Of a DNA stretch of 64,000 bases, positions 46,617-56,411 are shown piece by piece (position 1 is the stretch's first letter; each line of letters opens with the position of its first letter). A program made the position numbers and the translations under genes. This stretch comes from Candidatus Melainabacteria bacterium (GTDB lineage Bacteria > Cyanobacteriota > Vampirovibrionia > Obscuribacterales > Obscuribacteraceae), in contig RXJR01000004.1 in NCBI GenBank assembly GCA_003963305.1, positions 556,253 through 620,252 of the forward strand, in the 5' to 3' direction. The notes under the pieces are model-generated. The model searched no databases. It saw only the letters and a list, made by a program, of their open reading frames with translations, and was not told where the DNA came from.

Positions 46617-47000
46617 TTATTTTGCTGCAATCTTCTTGCCGGCAACCGTTAAACGCTTGCGACCACGACGAGTGCGGGCATTGGTTTTGGTGCGTTGACC
46701 GCGAGTGGGGAGACCACGACGGTGACGCTGACCACGGAAGCAGTTGATTTCGATCAAGCGCTTGACGTTGAGACCTTCAACGCGGCGCAGATCGCCCTCG
46801 ATTTGCAAACCAGTTTTTTCGACTTCTTCTCTGAGTTTGGTGACCTCATCTTCAGTGAGGTCTTGAATGCGACGCTCGTCAGGCACTCCCAACTTTTCGC
46901 AAATCTTGGATGCAGTCGTTCGACCAATACCGTAGATGTAAGTAAGCGCGATTTCGACGCGCTTGTTTCTAGGCAGATCCACTCCAGCTATACGAGCCAT
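46617..47000 (-). CDS. rpsM: 30S ribosomal protein S13
   Basis: 127 residues. [25 protein letters not shown] and [19 protein letters not shown] are diagnostic. Confidence 0.98.
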   Translation of the reverse strand: MARIAGVDLPRNKRVEIALTYIYGIGRTTASKICEKLGVPDERRIQDLTEDEVTKLREEVEKTGLQIEGDLRRVEGLNVKRLIEINCFRGQRHRRGLPTRGQRTKTNARTRRGRKRLTVAGKKIAAK

Positions 47001-47047
47001 TTATCCTCCAAACTCCTTCAGCAATACCTTGCTAAATTACCTTGCGA

Positions 47048-47161
47048 CTACCCTTGACGTTGCTTGTGCTTAGGGTTTTCGCAAATGATGGCAACACGCC
47101 CTTTACGGCGAATCACCTTGCACTTATCACAAATTTTCTTGACCGACGCTCTGACCTTCAT
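47048..47161 (-). CDS. rpmJ: 50S ribosomal protein L36
   Basis: 37 residues, [20 protein letters not shown] onward, with the Cys3-His zinc site (CDKC, C, H). The open frame is longer, but ATG 47161 gives the exact family length. Confidence 0.97.
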   Translation of the reverse strand: MKVRASVKKICDKCKVIRRKGRVAIICENPKHKQRQG

Positions 47162-47175
47162 AATCAACTCGCTAA

Positions 47176-47259
47176 CGCGAATTATCGCGCTGTAATGTTG
47201 GTAACCCAAATCTTGTTTACTGCCGCTTTGTGTCTTCGTTTGAAGACTCAAATGGCAGT
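47176..47259 (-). promoter_or_regulatory. Structured leader of rpmJ
   Basis: Outer stem ACTGCC/GGCAGT (47219-47224 with 47254-47259) encloses a perfect hairpin GTCTTC-AAAC-GAAGAC (47232-47247). A third hairpin, CGCG with a six-base loop, sits at 47176-47189 near the start codon. It may be a ribosomal-protein autoregulatory site; inference. Confidence 0.5.
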
Positions 47260-47285
47260 GACAGACAAACAACCTAGATTGTACA

Positions 47286-47507
47286 TCAATCTTTGATTCT
47301 GTAAGTTATTCGTCCGCGTGTTAAATCGTAAGGCGTAAGCTCAACTCGCACGCGATCTCCAGGCAGAATCTTAATAAAGTTTTTTCGGATCTTGCCGGAA
47401 ATGTGCGCGAGGACCTTGTGGCCGTTATCGAGTTCGACGCGAAACATCGCATTGGGCAGCGATTCGCGGATCACACCTTCAAACTCGATCACACCCTGTT
47501 TAGTCAT
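47286..47507 (-). CDS. infA: Translation initiation factor IF-1
   Basis: 73-residue OB-fold factor, [20 protein letters not shown]. Its start overlaps the map stop codon by one base (TAATG). Confidence 0.98.
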   Translation of the reverse strand: MTKQGVIEFEGVIRESLPNAMFRVELDNGHKVLAHISGKIRKNFIKILPGDRVRVELTPYDLTRGRITYRIKD

Positions 47508-48289
47508 TAGATTACCTCGCTAGGGCGCTTGGTTAGAATCTCCGGCTCCCCTTCTGTGATCAACAATGAATGTTCAAAATGTGCAGAAGGCTTGTAATCT
47601 TGCGTTACAACTGTCCAACCATCGGGTTTTGTCTTGACCCGATCACCGCCCTGATTGAACATTGGTTCAATCGCTATAACCATACCAGGTTTCAGTTTAA
47701 CCCTGCTACCCGTGCGATAGTTGAAAATAAATGGATCTTCGTGATAATCAGGCCCAATGCCGTGTCCGCCATAATCGCGTACTAAGCCATATGAATTAGC
47801 CTTGGCAATGTCTTCAATCGCGCCGCCGACTTCATCAAGCGTAGCGCTGGCTCGAGCGGCTTTTATACCGTCATAGAGAGATTTCTGAGTATCGTCAAGA
47901 AGCTTCTGCAATCTCGCTGAAACCAACCCTACAGGAACCGTGATCGCAGTGTCGCCGATGAAATCGAACTTGCTGCCATTGTTTTGACGTCTGATGGTGG
48001 CCCCGATATCAAGACTAATGACATCCCCCTCTTTCAGAACCTTCTTCTTATTAGGAATGCCGTGTACAACTTCTTCGTTCACCGAAGCACAGATAGTGCA
48101 CGGGAATCCACGATAACCCTTGAAGGTGGGTATGCCCCCGCCATCACGAATCACCTTTTCAGCAGCAACGTCGAGCTCCCAGGTGGAGATGCCCGGAGCC
48201 ACCATCTTGACTATATGTTCGAGAGCTTCACCAGCCAGCTTTCCAGCTTGACGGATCAGTTCAATATCGGCTTCTTGCGTGAGAATCAT
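47507..48289 (-). CDS. map: Methionine aminopeptidase, type I
   Basis: Removes initiator methionine. 260 residues with the metal ligands in [32 protein letters not shown] and EHSLLITEG. Between adk and infA. Confidence 0.97.
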   Translation of the reverse strand: MILTQEADIELIRQAGKLAGEALEHIVKMVAPGISTWELDVAAEKVIRDGGGIPTFKGYRGFPCTICASVNEEVVHGIPNKKKVLKEGDVISLDIGATIRRQNNGSKFDFIGDTAITVPVGLVSARLQKLLDDTQKSLYDGIKAARASATLDEVGGAIEDIAKANSYGLVRDYGGHGIGPDYHEDPFIFNYRTGSRVKLKPGMVIAIEPMFNQGGDRVKTKPDGWTVVTQDYKPSAHFEHSLLITEGEPEILTKRPSEVI

Positions 48290-48300
48290 TGCTTTCGTTT

Positions 48301-48969
48301 TTACTTCTTGATCAGGCAGTTAGTGTTCAAAGTCTTCAAAATCGATTCGAAGATTTCATCAGGCTCGCCTTCACCTCTTACTGTCTGAAGGTTTCCTTTG
48401 CCGCCATAGTACTCGATGAGAGGTTCTGTCTGCTCTCTATACGTCTTCAAACGAGCAGCGACGAGTTCTTCCTTGTCGTCTGATCTTTGTGTCAACTCGG
48501 AACCACAATCGTCGCAAATTCCTTCCTTCTTAGGAGGAGCGAATTTTGTGTGGAAAACTTGAGCGCAAGCTTTGTTGCCGCAAGTGCGACGACCGGTAAT
48601 ACGATCCGAAAGAAGACTGTCGTCGACGTCCAGATTGATGACACAGCTCAACTGCGCATTCAACTCATCCAACAAAACATCAAGTGCCTTGGCCTGCGGC
48701 AGGTTGCGCGGAAAACCATCGAGGATGAAACCGTTTGCGCATGACGGACTGCTCAATTTTTCTCTGAACATGTCGATGAGAATGGCGTCAGTAACAAGCT
48801 GACCTTTGTCCATGAAACCCTTTGCAGCCACACCGGCTGGAGTGCCTTGCTTGACGGCTTCACGCAACAGATCGCCTGAAGAAAGATGAGGCAAATTCAG
48901 TTTGGCCGCGAGCCGCTTGCATTGAGTGCCTTTGCCGGCTCCCGGAGCACCGAGAAAAAGTATACGCAT
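48301..48969 (-). CDS. adk: Adenylate kinase, zinc-lid form
   Basis: 222 residues. P-loop GAPGAGKGTQ; the LID domain has four Cys (CGNKAC ... CDDC), as in zinc-containing Gram-positive-type kinases. The spacing of the first Cys pair (four residues) is wider than the usual CxxC. It abuts secY (no gap). Confidence 0.96.
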   Translation of the reverse strand: MRILFLGAPGAGKGTQCKRLAAKLNLPHLSSGDLLREAVKQGTPAGVAAKGFMDKGQLVTDAILIDMFREKLSSPSCANGFILDGFPRNLPQAKALDVLLDELNAQLSCVINLDVDDSLLSDRITGRRTCGNKACAQVFHTKFAPPKKEGICDDCGSELTQRSDDKEELVAARLKTYREQTEPLIEYYGGKGNLQTVRGEGEPDEIFESILKTLNTNCLIKK

Positions 48970-50424
48970 TTAGATTTCCCTCTTTTCACCAGTACGGAAC
49001 AATCCGCGCGCCTGGTAACGAGCGGATAAAGCATGCGTCAAGATCTGGCGCTGCGTGTCGATGGCCACACCGACAAGAATGATCAATGAAGTACTGCCAA
49101 GTCCCTGCAAAGTCTGGACCTGGAAAGCTTGTTCAGCATGAATAGGCAAAATTGCAATGATGGCAACGGCAGTGGCACCGATGACAATCAAGCGATTGAG
49201 CGTTTTCTCTAAGAACTCGGAAGTAGGACGACCTGGTCTGATGCCTTGAATAGCCTTGCCGCTGCGCCTTAGATTCTCTGCCATGTCTCGCACCGGCAAA
49301 ACGATGGAAGCATAGAAGAAAGCGAAGAAGAGAATCAAAATGAAGTAAAGCACCGAATGCTCCCAGTGGTAATAGGAAAACATGTTGGTGAATTCAGTTG
49401 TAATGAAGCTCCAGGCGTTTTGCACCCAGGGCTGCTGGGCGAACGTGTCGAACTGCGCTCCCAGCCCGGGAACGCCATGAATCAGTTCGTTGATCATCTG
49501 ATTGGGATCTTTCTTCTGGGCAACGAAAGACATGATCGTGCTTGGAAACATCAAAAGCGATGAGGCAAAGATGATCGCCATGACGCCCGATGGGTTTACA
49601 GGCAAATACATGTAGTCGTCAGGTGCCGAGAAGACCTGCCGTCCCAGATTTCGTCGCGCCCCAAGAACAGTGACCTTACGCACTCCTTGCTGCAAGCAGA
49701 CAATCAATGCCACCAGACAGAGAAAGACAAAAATCAGACCAGCAACGCCCCAGACAGGAGACTGCGCGGTCTGAACAGCTTCGTATGTATTCTTGACCAT
49801 GACAGGCAAGCGGGAAGCAATACCGAGGAAGATAAGCAGCGATGCACCATTGCCGACACCACGCTCAGTGATGATTTCTCCCATCCACATGATGAAGACG
49901 GCACAGGCCGTGAGAATAATCGTTGTATTGATAATGAACGGCAAACCCGGATGAATGACAACAGCCGGGTTCTGAATTTTAGTAAGTAGGTTTGCCAACA
50001 TCGCCGACTGGAATGCAGCCAGACCAACCGTGGCAAAACGTGTGTACTGTTGAAGCTGCTTGCGCCCTTGCTCTCCTGAGTTTTTCTGCAACTCTTCCAG
50101 CTTAGGCACGACAACCGACATCAACTGCATGATGATGGAAGACGTGATGTAAGGACCAATTCCCATCGAGAAGATGGAAAGTTTATTCAAGGCACCGCCT
50201 GTGAAGAGGTCGATCATGCCAAGCAGATTTTGAGCCAGTTCAGGATGCTTCGTAAAAGCAGTCGGGTCGACGCCGGGAATCGGAATGTGCACGCCGATTC
50301 TATAAAGAGCGATCATCGCCAGCGTGAAGAAGATGCGCTCTTTCAACCCGGCAGCGCCGAGCAATTTTATTAGCGCCTCAGGCCCGCCGATTTTGCCGCC
50401 ACGCCTGGCTACACTTTCCGTCAT
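48970..50424 (-). CDS. secY: Protein translocase subunit SecY
   Basis: Ten-span channel protein, 484 residues, longer than many SecY by internal loop insertions (QKKDPNQMINELIHGVPGLG). IPIPGVDP and GQAI-like RPGRPTSEFLEKTLNRL are recognisable. Confidence 0.97.
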   Translation of the reverse strand: MTESVARRGGKIGGPEALIKLLGAAGLKERIFFTLAMIALYRIGVHIPIPGVDPTAFTKHPELAQNLLGMIDLFTGGALNKLSIFSMGIGPYITSSIIMQLMSVVVPKLEELQKNSGEQGRKQLQQYTRFATVGLAAFQSAMLANLLTKIQNPAVVIHPGLPFIINTTIILTACAVFIMWMGEIITERGVGNGASLLIFLGIASRLPVMVKNTYEAVQTAQSPVWGVAGLIFVFLCLVALIVCLQQGVRKVTVLGARRNLGRQVFSAPDDYMYLPVNPSGVMAIIFASSLLMFPSTIMSFVAQKKDPNQMINELIHGVPGLGAQFDTFAQQPWVQNAWSFITTEFTNMFSYYHWEHSVLYFILILFFAFFYASIVLPVRDMAENLRRSGKAIQGIRPGRPTSEFLEKTLNRLIVIGATAVAIIAILPIHAEQAFQVQTLQGLGSTSLIILVGVAIDTQRQILTHALSARYQARGLFRTGEKREI

Positions 50425-50426
50425 AA

Positions 50427-50490
50427 GCTACGCTCCCGACTATTCGTCGTAATTAGAATGTCCAATTCTGATGTTATCTGAAAGCGTAGC
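50427..50490 (-). promoter_or_regulatory. Possible secY leader stem
   Basis: GCTACGC (50484-50490 on the transcript's 5' side) can pair with GCGTAGC (50427-50433), next to the secY Shine-Dalgarno GGGAG. Inside lie AGAAT/ATTCT (50455-50469) and a short CGAC/GTCG hairpin. Pairing could limit translation; inference. Confidence 0.4.
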
Positions 50491-50504
50491 AAGAAGCTTT
50501 ATTT

Positions 50505-51206
50505 TTACTTCTTCTTAGTCTTATCGCCAGGCTTGCCACCTTTAGCAGCAGGCTTACCGCCGCCCTGTGGTTTGCCACCGCCAGCTGATTTAGCAGCGCC
50601 GCCGCCACCACCTTGAGCCTTTTCTTTCTTCTTTGGCTTTTCGGTTTCTTCGTCTTCATCAGTCTTAACGGGCTTTGGCGCAAGACGCTTGGCTTCTGCA
50701 TCTGACCATTTCTGTTCAGCTTGACGCAGTCTCTTAGCGCGCTTGCCTTCCACTTTGTTGACTTCAAATACAGTGGCGCTACCGCCGGCTGCTTCGATCT
50801 TCGCTTTAGCACCAGCTGAAATGTGATGGGCAGATACTTTCAAAGCGACTTTCAAATCGCCGTTGCCCAGAATTCGCAGGCTGTCGTTGTGCTTGTTCAA
50901 TAAACCTTGTTCGACGAGAAAATCTGGTGTCACTTCAGAGTTGGCAGGCAGTGCGTTCAAGGCACCGACGTTCAGTTCTACCCAGTCACGTGTGACAACC
51001 TGGTCGAAGTTGTGAATCTTAGGCAGGCGACGGAACAAAGGAGTCTGTCCACCTTCAAATCCAAAACGCTTGGATTCGCCTGAACGCTGGCCCTGTCCGT
51101 TGTGACCACGTGTACTGGTTTTACCGTGGCCCGATGCGCGACCGCGACCAACACGACGCAATTTGCGACGTGCACCACGATTCGGCTTAAGATCTGTCAA
51201 CTCCAT
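50505..51206 (-). CDS. rplO: 50S ribosomal protein L15 with long basic tail
   Basis: 233 residues from ATG 51206 (AAGGAG seven bases upstream); usual length is about 145. The core includes RKLRRVGRGRASGHGKTSTRG. The final 80 or so residues are Lys/Pro/Gly-rich (KPKKKEKAQGGGGGAAKSAGG). Confidence 0.96.
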   Translation of the reverse strand: MELTDLKPNRGARRKLRRVGRGRASGHGKTSTRGHNGQGQRSGESKRFGFEGGQTPLFRRLPKIHNFDQVVTRDWVELNVGALNALPANSEVTPDFLVEQGLLNKHNDSLRILGNGDLKVALKVSAHHISAGAKAKIEAAGGSATVFEVNKVEGKRAKRLRQAEQKWSDAEAKRLAPKPVKTDEDEETEKPKKKEKAQGGGGGAAKSAGGGKPQGGGKPAAKGGKPGDKTKKK

Positions 51207-51236
51207 TTCAATTCTCCTTTTGCGCCTGGCGCCTCT

Positions 51237-51295
51237 ATAAACACTTGCAGTCACCCGCAATCACGATCCGTAGGATGGGATCGGAGTATGTTTAT
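51237..51295 (-). promoter_or_regulatory. Possible three-way junction between rpmD and rplO
   Basis: Outer stem ATAAACA/TGTTTAT (51289-51295 with 51237-51243) encloses CGATCC/GGATCG (51264-51283, eight-base loop) and TTGC/GCAA (51245-51260). The outer stem covers the rpmD stop codon. Leader function is inference. Confidence 0.4.
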
Positions 51296-51573
51296 TTCGA
51301 CTCGGCTTTAGCTTTTGTTTTCTTTGCGGCTGGCTTCTCTGCTTTTTTAGCAGCGATCACAGCGCGATGACCTGTCAACGGTTTGGCAGGTACTTTGCCA
51401 TCTTCTTTCTCAACAGTGACGAGATGGCTTACTTTTGTGATCATGCCTCTAATCGTTGGAGTATCGGCATGCACAACCGAGCTTCCGAATTTACCCAATC
51501 CGAGAGCGCGAATAACTTTGATCTGAGTGTCTTTCTTAGCGACCAATCCGCTAGTTAACGTAATTTTCAACAT
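51292..51573 (-). CDS. rpmD: 50S ribosomal protein L30 with basic tail
   Basis: 93 residues; the first 58 are the family core (VIRALGLGKFGSSVVHADTPTIRGMI), followed by an Ala/Lys-rich tail. Photosynthetic cyanobacteria generally lack rpmD, so its presence is informative. Confidence 0.93.
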   Translation of the reverse strand: MLKITLTSGLVAKKDTQIKVIRALGLGKFGSSVVHADTPTIRGMITKVSHLVTVEKEDGKVPAKPLTGHRAVIAAKKAEKPAAKKTKAKAESK

Positions 51574-51621
51574 CTTCCTTACCTAATCTTACTTCCCCAG
51601 GGAGGTCACAGAAACCGAGAA

Positions 51622-52239
51622 CTAAGCGAGCATCTGCTTGACGGTGATACCACGCAATTTGGCGGCTTCGTCGAAAGTGCGCAAACGCTCGAGACCATCT
51701 ACTGTGGCACGGGCTACGTTGAGCGGAGCACGAGATCCCAGTGACTTCGAGAGAACATCGCCTACACCGGCCAGTTCCAAGATAGCGCGGGCTGCACCAC
51801 CGGCGATGACACCAGTACCTTTGGCGGCAGGCTTGAGCATGATTCTGCTTGAGCCCTGTGAACCATAGATCTGATGCGGAATCGTGGTTCCGACCAGGGG
51901 CACTTTCACCATGCTCTTACGAGCATCGACTACACCTTTTTGAATGGCGCTGATAACTTCAGCTGCCTTGCCGACACCAATGCCGACCTGACCTTTACCG
52001 TTGCCGACAGCGACAACTGCTCTGAAGCTCAGTTTCTTACCGCCTTTGACTACTTTGGTGACGCGGCGCACTTGAATGATTTTTTCTTCCCATTCAGATT
52101 GCTCACGCTGACGATTTGGATCCTCAACTGCACGTCGGTTAGTCTCCCGACTGTTGGTGCGGCGGGCACGACGTCCACCATCAACAGCTGCGATTTCGTC
52201 GACAGCGACTGCGCTTGGTGCTTTTTCCTCTTTGTCCAT
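51622..52239 (-). CDS. rpsE: 30S ribosomal protein S5
   Basis: 205 residues with about 50 extra N-terminal Arg-rich residues. The dsRBD-like part is KLSFRAVVAVGNGKGQVGIG. Confidence 0.97.
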   Translation of the reverse strand: MDKEEKAPSAVAVDEIAAVDGGRRARRTNSRETNRRAVEDPNRQREQSEWEEKIIQVRRVTKVVKGGKKLSFRAVVAVGNGKGQVGIGVGKAAEVISAIQKGVVDARKSMVKVPLVGTTIPHQIYGSQGSSRIMLKPAAKGTGVIAGGAARAILELAGVGDVLSKSLGSRAPLNVARATVDGLERLRTFDEAAKLRGITVKQMLA

Positions 52240-52276
52240 TTAAGGCGTATCCTCTTTAGCTTCTGTTTTTAGCCGA

Positions 52277-52639
52277 TTAAAAATCTAGTCCTGATTCGCG
52301 TGCGCCTTCGGCGACAGCAGCGATGCGTCCGTGATAAATGTAGCCGCCACGGTCGAAGACTACGGCAGTGATGCCTTTGTCTTTAGCCCGTTTGGCGACG
52401 AGCTCGCCAACTGACTTGGCCGAGTCACAATCCCATGTCTTCTTGCCTTTCAATTCAGGATCGAGAGTGCTGGCGCAGACAATGGTTGTAGCTGAACTAT
52501 CGTCAACGATTTGAGCATAAATATGCTTGTTGGAGCGATAGACGCAGAGTCGGGGGCGCTGAGTCGTGCCCGCGAGACCACGGCGAATCCGCATGTGGCG
52601 CTTTTCGCGATTGAGCTTTCTGTCTGGTTTCGTGATCAT
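52277..52639 (-). CDS. rplR: 50S ribosomal protein L18
   Basis: 120 residues, usual length. [23 protein letters not shown] and [21 protein letters not shown] are diagnostic. Confidence 0.98.
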   Translation of the reverse strand: MITKPDRKLNREKRHMRIRRGLAGTTQRPRLCVYRSNKHIYAQIVDDSSATTIVCASTLDPELKGKKTWDCDSAKSVGELVAKRAKDKGITAVVFDRGGYIYHGRIAAVAEGARESGLDF

Positions 52640-52683
52640 TGCTTCGTCCTCGAGTTACCCGGAAGGGCAACGGCTATCCTAAA

Positions 52684-53229
52684 TTACTTCTTCTTACCTG
52701 CAGCTTTACCAGCTTTACGACGAATAAATTCGCCTTGATATTTGACACCCTTGCCTTTATAGACTTCAGGCGCACGCTTCGATCTGATGAAGGCAGAGAG
52801 GTCACCAACGGCTTGTTTGTCGATACCGGATACGGTGAGGATGTTACCTTTACCAACTGCGATTTCTAAACCTTGTGGCGGTTCGATTTCAACAGAGTGT
52901 GAGTAACCAAGCTGCATAACGAGCTTGCGTCCTTCCATAACGGCACGATAACCGACCCCGATGATTTCCAGATTTTGAGTGAAACCTTCGGTGACGCCCT
53001 TGACCATGTTGGCCACTAGAGTGCGAGTCAGACCATGCAGGCTGCGCACTTCACGCGTGTCTGCAGTGCGTTCCACAATCAGCTTGCCGTCTTCTTGCTT
53101 GAGTACGACTTCCGGACGAACCGTTCTGTGCAATTGACCTTTCGGTCCTTTGACAGATATGTCGCTACCCTTCAGGTCAACGGTGACTCCAGCTGGTACT
53201 GGGATTGGTGCTTTGCCTATACGAGACAT
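52684..53229 (-). CDS. rplF: 50S ribosomal protein L6
   Basis: 181 residues. MSRIGKAPIPVPAGV opens it; GVKYQGEFIRRKAGKAAGKKK closes it. Confidence 0.98.
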   Translation of the reverse strand: MSRIGKAPIPVPAGVTVDLKGSDISVKGPKGQLHRTVRPEVVLKQEDGKLIVERTADTREVRSLHGLTRTLVANMVKGVTEGFTQNLEIIGVGYRAVMEGRKLVMQLGYSHSVEIEPPQGLEIAVGKGNILTVSGIDKQAVGDLSAFIRSKRAPEVYKGKGVKYQGEFIRRKAGKAAGKKK

Positions 53230-53328
53230 TTTAGATAATTCCTCTGCGCTCTTCGTTCGTTTCGATCAAATGGTCGTGTACTTAGAATCGATTCTCCGGC
53301 GTTGCCAGTGCAGCAAGCTGCCTGGGTT

Positions 53329-53730
53329 CTACCAGATGTGACCCACTACTTCGCCGCCGATGTTGCTCTTGCGAGCCTGGCGGTCGGTCATGAGACCACG
53401 GCTTGTGCTGATGATAGCGACACCTAATCCGCCATAGACTCTGGGAACCTTTTTGGCTGGACGGTAAATCTTCAAACCAGGCTTGCTGATTCGGCGCAAA
53501 CCTTGAATGACTTGCTCGCCTTTGCTGCCGTACTTGAGTACGATGCGCATCTTCTGGTTAGGCGAACCAAGAGCTTTTGTTTCGAACGAGGAGATGAACC
53601 CTTCGTTGCGCAGAAGTTCCGCCAGAGCGACCTTCTGTTTTGAAGCCGGCATTTCAACGGCTGGTGCCTGCGTCCGCGCTGCGTTGCGGATGCGTGTGAA
53701 CATGTCAGAAATAGGATCTGTAACGGGCAT
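53329..53730 (-). CDS. rpsH: 30S ribosomal protein S8
   Basis: 133 residues, ending with GLGVAIISTSRGLMTDRQAR and GGEVVGHIW. The 99-base gap before rplF holds GCAG/CTGC and GAATCGATTC palindromes. Confidence 0.98.
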   Translation of the reverse strand: MPVTDPISDMFTRIRNAARTQAPAVEMPASKQKVALAELLRNEGFISSFETKALGSPNQKMRIVLKYGSKGEQVIQGLRRISKPGLKIYRPAKKVPRVYGGLGVAIISTSRGLMTDRQARKSNIGGEVVGHIW

Positions 53731-53742
53731 TTATTGTCTCTC

Positions 53743-53949
53743 CTACCAACTTGACTTTGTGACGCCGGGAATCAAACCTTCATGAGCCATCTTGCGCAGA
53801 CAGCATCGGCACAGGCCGAAATCGCGATTGTAGCCGCGAGGGCGCCCGCAAATACGACAACGATTGTGTAAACGCACTGTCGGAAATTTGCCTTTCGCGG
53901 CAAGCACCCGGCGCTTATGCTCTTTGTCAATCATCGATGTTTTGGCCAC
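53743..53949 (-). CDS. rpsN: 30S ribosomal protein S14, zinc type
   Basis: 68-residue short form; zinc ligands are in CRICGRPRG and FGLCRCC. Placed between rplE and rpsH, as in Firmicutes-like clusters. Confidence 0.97.
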   Translation of the reverse strand: MAKTSMIDKEHKRRVLAAKGKFPTVRLHNRCRICGRPRGYNRDFGLCRCCLRKMAHEGLIPGVTKSSW

Positions 53950-53992
53950 AATCTCTCTCCAAATATGTATCGCGTTTCTGTGTACTTAATTT

Positions 53993-54532
53993 CTACTTCT
54001 TGAACGGCATACCGAGCGCCGCCAACAGTGCATGACCTTCCTGGTCGGTGCGAGCAGTGGTGACAATGGCGATGTCCATTCCGCGCACGGCGTCAACTTG
54101 TTCGTAGTTGATTTCAGGGAAAATCAACTGCTCTTTGACACCGAGTGAATAATTTCCGCGTCCATCGAACGCTTTTGAAGACAATCCACGGAAGTCTCTG
54201 ATACGAGGCAACGCAATGTGGATAAGCTTAGCGAGGAAGTCGTACATGCGACGACCGCGAAGGGTGACGCTTACGCCTACCGGCATTCCCTTACGCAACT
54301 TGAAGGTAGCGATTGATTTACGCGCCTTGTTGACGATCGGTTTTTGACCGGTGACAGTGACGAGATCTTTGACGCCGCTTTCAATCGCTTTGCCGTTTGT
54401 TGCTGCTTCGCCAAGACCCATGTTGATCACAACCTTCTCCAGGCGTGGCACTTGCAGGTCATTGGTGTAGCCGAACTGCTTCTTCAGCTGCGGCACAACA
54501 GTGTCTTGGTAGTGTTCCTTAATCTTGATCAT
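53993..54532 (-). CDS. rplE: 50S ribosomal protein L5
   Basis: 179 residues of normal length. [29 protein letters not shown] and [20 protein letters not shown] are diagnostic. Confidence 0.98.
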   Translation of the reverse strand: MIKIKEHYQDTVVPQLKKQFGYTNDLQVPRLEKVVINMGLGEAATNGKAIESGVKDLVTVTGQKPIVNKARKSIATFKLRKGMPVGVSVTLRGRRMYDFLAKLIHIALPRIRDFRGLSSKAFDGRGNYSLGVKEQLIFPEINYEQVDAVRGMDIAIVTTARTDQEGHALLAALGMPFKK

Positions 54533-54609
54533 TGTCTTCTTACTCTTTTATGAGGGACGGTTGGAGCGCATCGTTTCTGGTGCCTTTACCCGTCTACTTT
54601 CTGATTACC

Positions 54610-55020
54610 TTAGTCGAGTCCCAATTTCTTTCTGAATTCAGCTCTGAACGGTTTTTTCTTCTCAGTGCTGTAAAGCATTACCTTGCAAGCAAAAATCGGA
54701 GCTTCCTTCTTGATCAAACCGCTCTTACCCATTGGGCTGCGTGATTTGGTGGCGCGAGTGACGACATTGACGCCTTCAACGATGATTTTTCCGGTTTTCG
54801 GAAATACGTTGAGAACCTTGCCGGTGCGGCCTTTGCCCATCTCTTTCGAGCCGGAGATGACCATGACCAGGTCGCCTTTTTTGACGTGGATTTTGGGCAC
54901 CAGGTTGGTGACACCATCTTTGACCAACGCTTCAGAAACAAGAGTGGTTCCGCCCATTTTGACTTTCGTCTTGACGGCACGCTTGGTCGTGCGCACTTGA
55001 TTCTTTTCTGCTTGTGCCAT
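54610..55020 (-). CDS. rplX: 50S ribosomal protein L24, extended N-terminus
   Basis: 136 residues. About 40 N-terminal residues precede the KOW domain (KIHVKKGDLVMVISGSKEMGKGRTGKVL), more than usual. The GVNVVTRATKSR element is intact. Confidence 0.95.
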   Translation of the reverse strand: MAQAEKNQVRTTKRAVKTKVKMGGTTLVSEALVKDGVTNLVPKIHVKKGDLVMVISGSKEMGKGRTGKVLNVFPKTGKIIVEGVNVVTRATKSRSPMGKSGLIKKEAPIFACKVMLYSTEKKKPFRAEFRKKLGLD

Positions 55021-55022
55021 TT

Positions 55023-55391
55023 TTAGAGGACCTCCGGCGCGAGCGAAATGATTTTCGTGAAGTTCTTGTCGCGCAATTCGCGAGCAATAGGTCCGAAAAC
55101 ACGAGTACCTTTAGGGTTGCCGTCTTTCTGAACGATAACGGCAGCATTGTCGTCAAAGCGGATGGTTGAGCCATCTGGGCGTTTGACGTGATTGCGTACA
55201 CGCACTACCACGGCACGCACAACTTCTGATTTCTTGACGGGCATATTTGGAAGCGCGTCTTTCACTGCCGCGACGATGACATCACCGACTGAGGCATAGC
55301 GACGGTTCGATCCGCCCAGTACGCGAATGCACATAAGCTCGCGGGCGCCAGTGTTGTCGGCGCAAGTTAAACGTGTTTGTACCTGGATCAT
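55023..55391 (-). CDS. rplN: 50S ribosomal protein L14
   Basis: 122 residues. [20 protein letters not shown] and [19 protein letters not shown] end. The start overlaps the rpsQ stop by four bases. Confidence 0.98.
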   Translation of the reverse strand: MIQVQTRLTCADNTGARELMCIRVLGGSNRRYASVGDVIVAAVKDALPNMPVKKSEVVRAVVVRVRNHVKRPDGSTIRFDDNAAVIVQKDGNPKGTRVFGPIARELRDKNFTKIISLAPEVL

Positions 55392-55660
55392 GCCTTTGAC
55401 TCCTCTTTAGTCGAGAGTTTGGCAGCTTCGCCAACTCCAACAACCAGCCAACGCTTCTCTCTTGAAAGTGGACGGCATTCTTGAATACGCACGTCATCGC
55501 CAATCTGGCACTTGTTCTCAGCATCGTGAGCTTTGAACTTAGCCGTTCTGACGATCTGTTTTTCGTACTTGGAGTGCGGAGATGTGTTGTGTACTGCGAC
55601 AACAACAGTCTTGTCCATTTTATTGGAGACTACTTTTCCGACTAATTCCTTCCTGGGCAT
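55388..55660 (-). CDS. rpsQ: 30S ribosomal protein S17
   Basis: 90 residues. [16 protein letters not shown] and [21 protein letters not shown] are diagnostic. Confidence 0.97.
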   Translation of the reverse strand: MPRKELVGKVVSNKMDKTVVVAVHNTSPHSKYEKQIVRTAKFKAHDAENKCQIGDDVRIQECRPLSREKRWLVVGVGEAAKLSTKEESKA

Positions 55661-55722
55661 TTCTCGATCCTTCTTCTTATATGAAGCACGTCACTGTTGT
55701 TGACTTAGACTTCGGCCGTTGA

Positions 55723-55986
55723 CTAGACTTGCGCCTTTTCCTTTTTACTCTTAGCGGCAGGAGCTTCGGCTTTAGCAGCTTTTTCAGGAGCTCCTTCGGC
55801 GCGCACCTTTTCGCTTTGAATGGTCAACAATCGCGCCAGGCTCTTGCGAGCATTACGCAACTTAGCTGGGCTTTCCAGCTTCCTTACGGCGAGAGCAAAA
55901 CGCATTTCGACGATCTGCTTGCGCGTGTCAGCGATGCGAGCAACGAGCTCGTCGTGACTTAATTCTCTAACTTCTTTGACTTTCAT
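55723..55986 (-). CDS. rpmC: 50S ribosomal protein L29 with Ala/Lys tail
   Basis: 87 residues against the usual 65-70. The core is MKVKEVRELSHDELVARI ... KLRNARKSLARLLTIQ; the last 20 or so are an Ala/Lys/Glu tail. Confidence 0.96.
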   Translation of the reverse strand: MKVKEVRELSHDELVARIADTRKQIVEMRFALAVRKLESPAKLRNARKSLARLLTIQSEKVRAEGAPEKAAKAEAPAAKSKKEKAQV

Positions 55987-55988
55987 CG

Positions 55989-56405
55989 TTAGCCTCCGAT
56001 GTGTCGCTCAACGATGCGACATTTGATAGGCAACTTCTGAGCTGCCAACTCGAGCGCACGGTGCGCATCTTTTTGAGCCACTCCAGCCATTTCGAACATG
56101 ACTCGACCTGGCTTGACCACAGCTACCCAGAATTCAGGGTTACCTTTTCCGGATCCCATACGGGTTTCGGCTGGTTTCTTCGTGCATGGTTTGTCTGGAA
56201 ATACTCGTATCCAGAGCTGTCCACCACGGCGTACCGAACGGGTCATGGCTTTACGAGCTGCTTCGATCTGTCTTGATGTGATCCAAGCCGGCTCGAGTAC
56301 TTGCAAACCATACTCGCCGAATTGCACTTCAACGCCGCGTGTTTCGCAACCGGTCATGCGACCGCGATGCTGCTTACGAAATTTTGTACGTTTGGGCAAA
56401 AGCAT
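55989..56405 (-). CDS. rplP: 50S ribosomal protein L16
   Basis: 138 residues. [19 protein letters not shown] and [20 protein letters not shown] are diagnostic. Confidence 0.98.
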   Translation of the reverse strand: MLLPKRTKFRKQHRGRMTGCETRGVEVQFGEYGLQVLEPAWITSRQIEAARKAMTRSVRRGGQLWIRVFPDKPCTKKPAETRMGSGKGNPEFWVAVVKPGRVMFEMAGVAQKDAHRALELAAQKLPIKCRIVERHIGG

Positions 56406-56411
56406 GACGTC

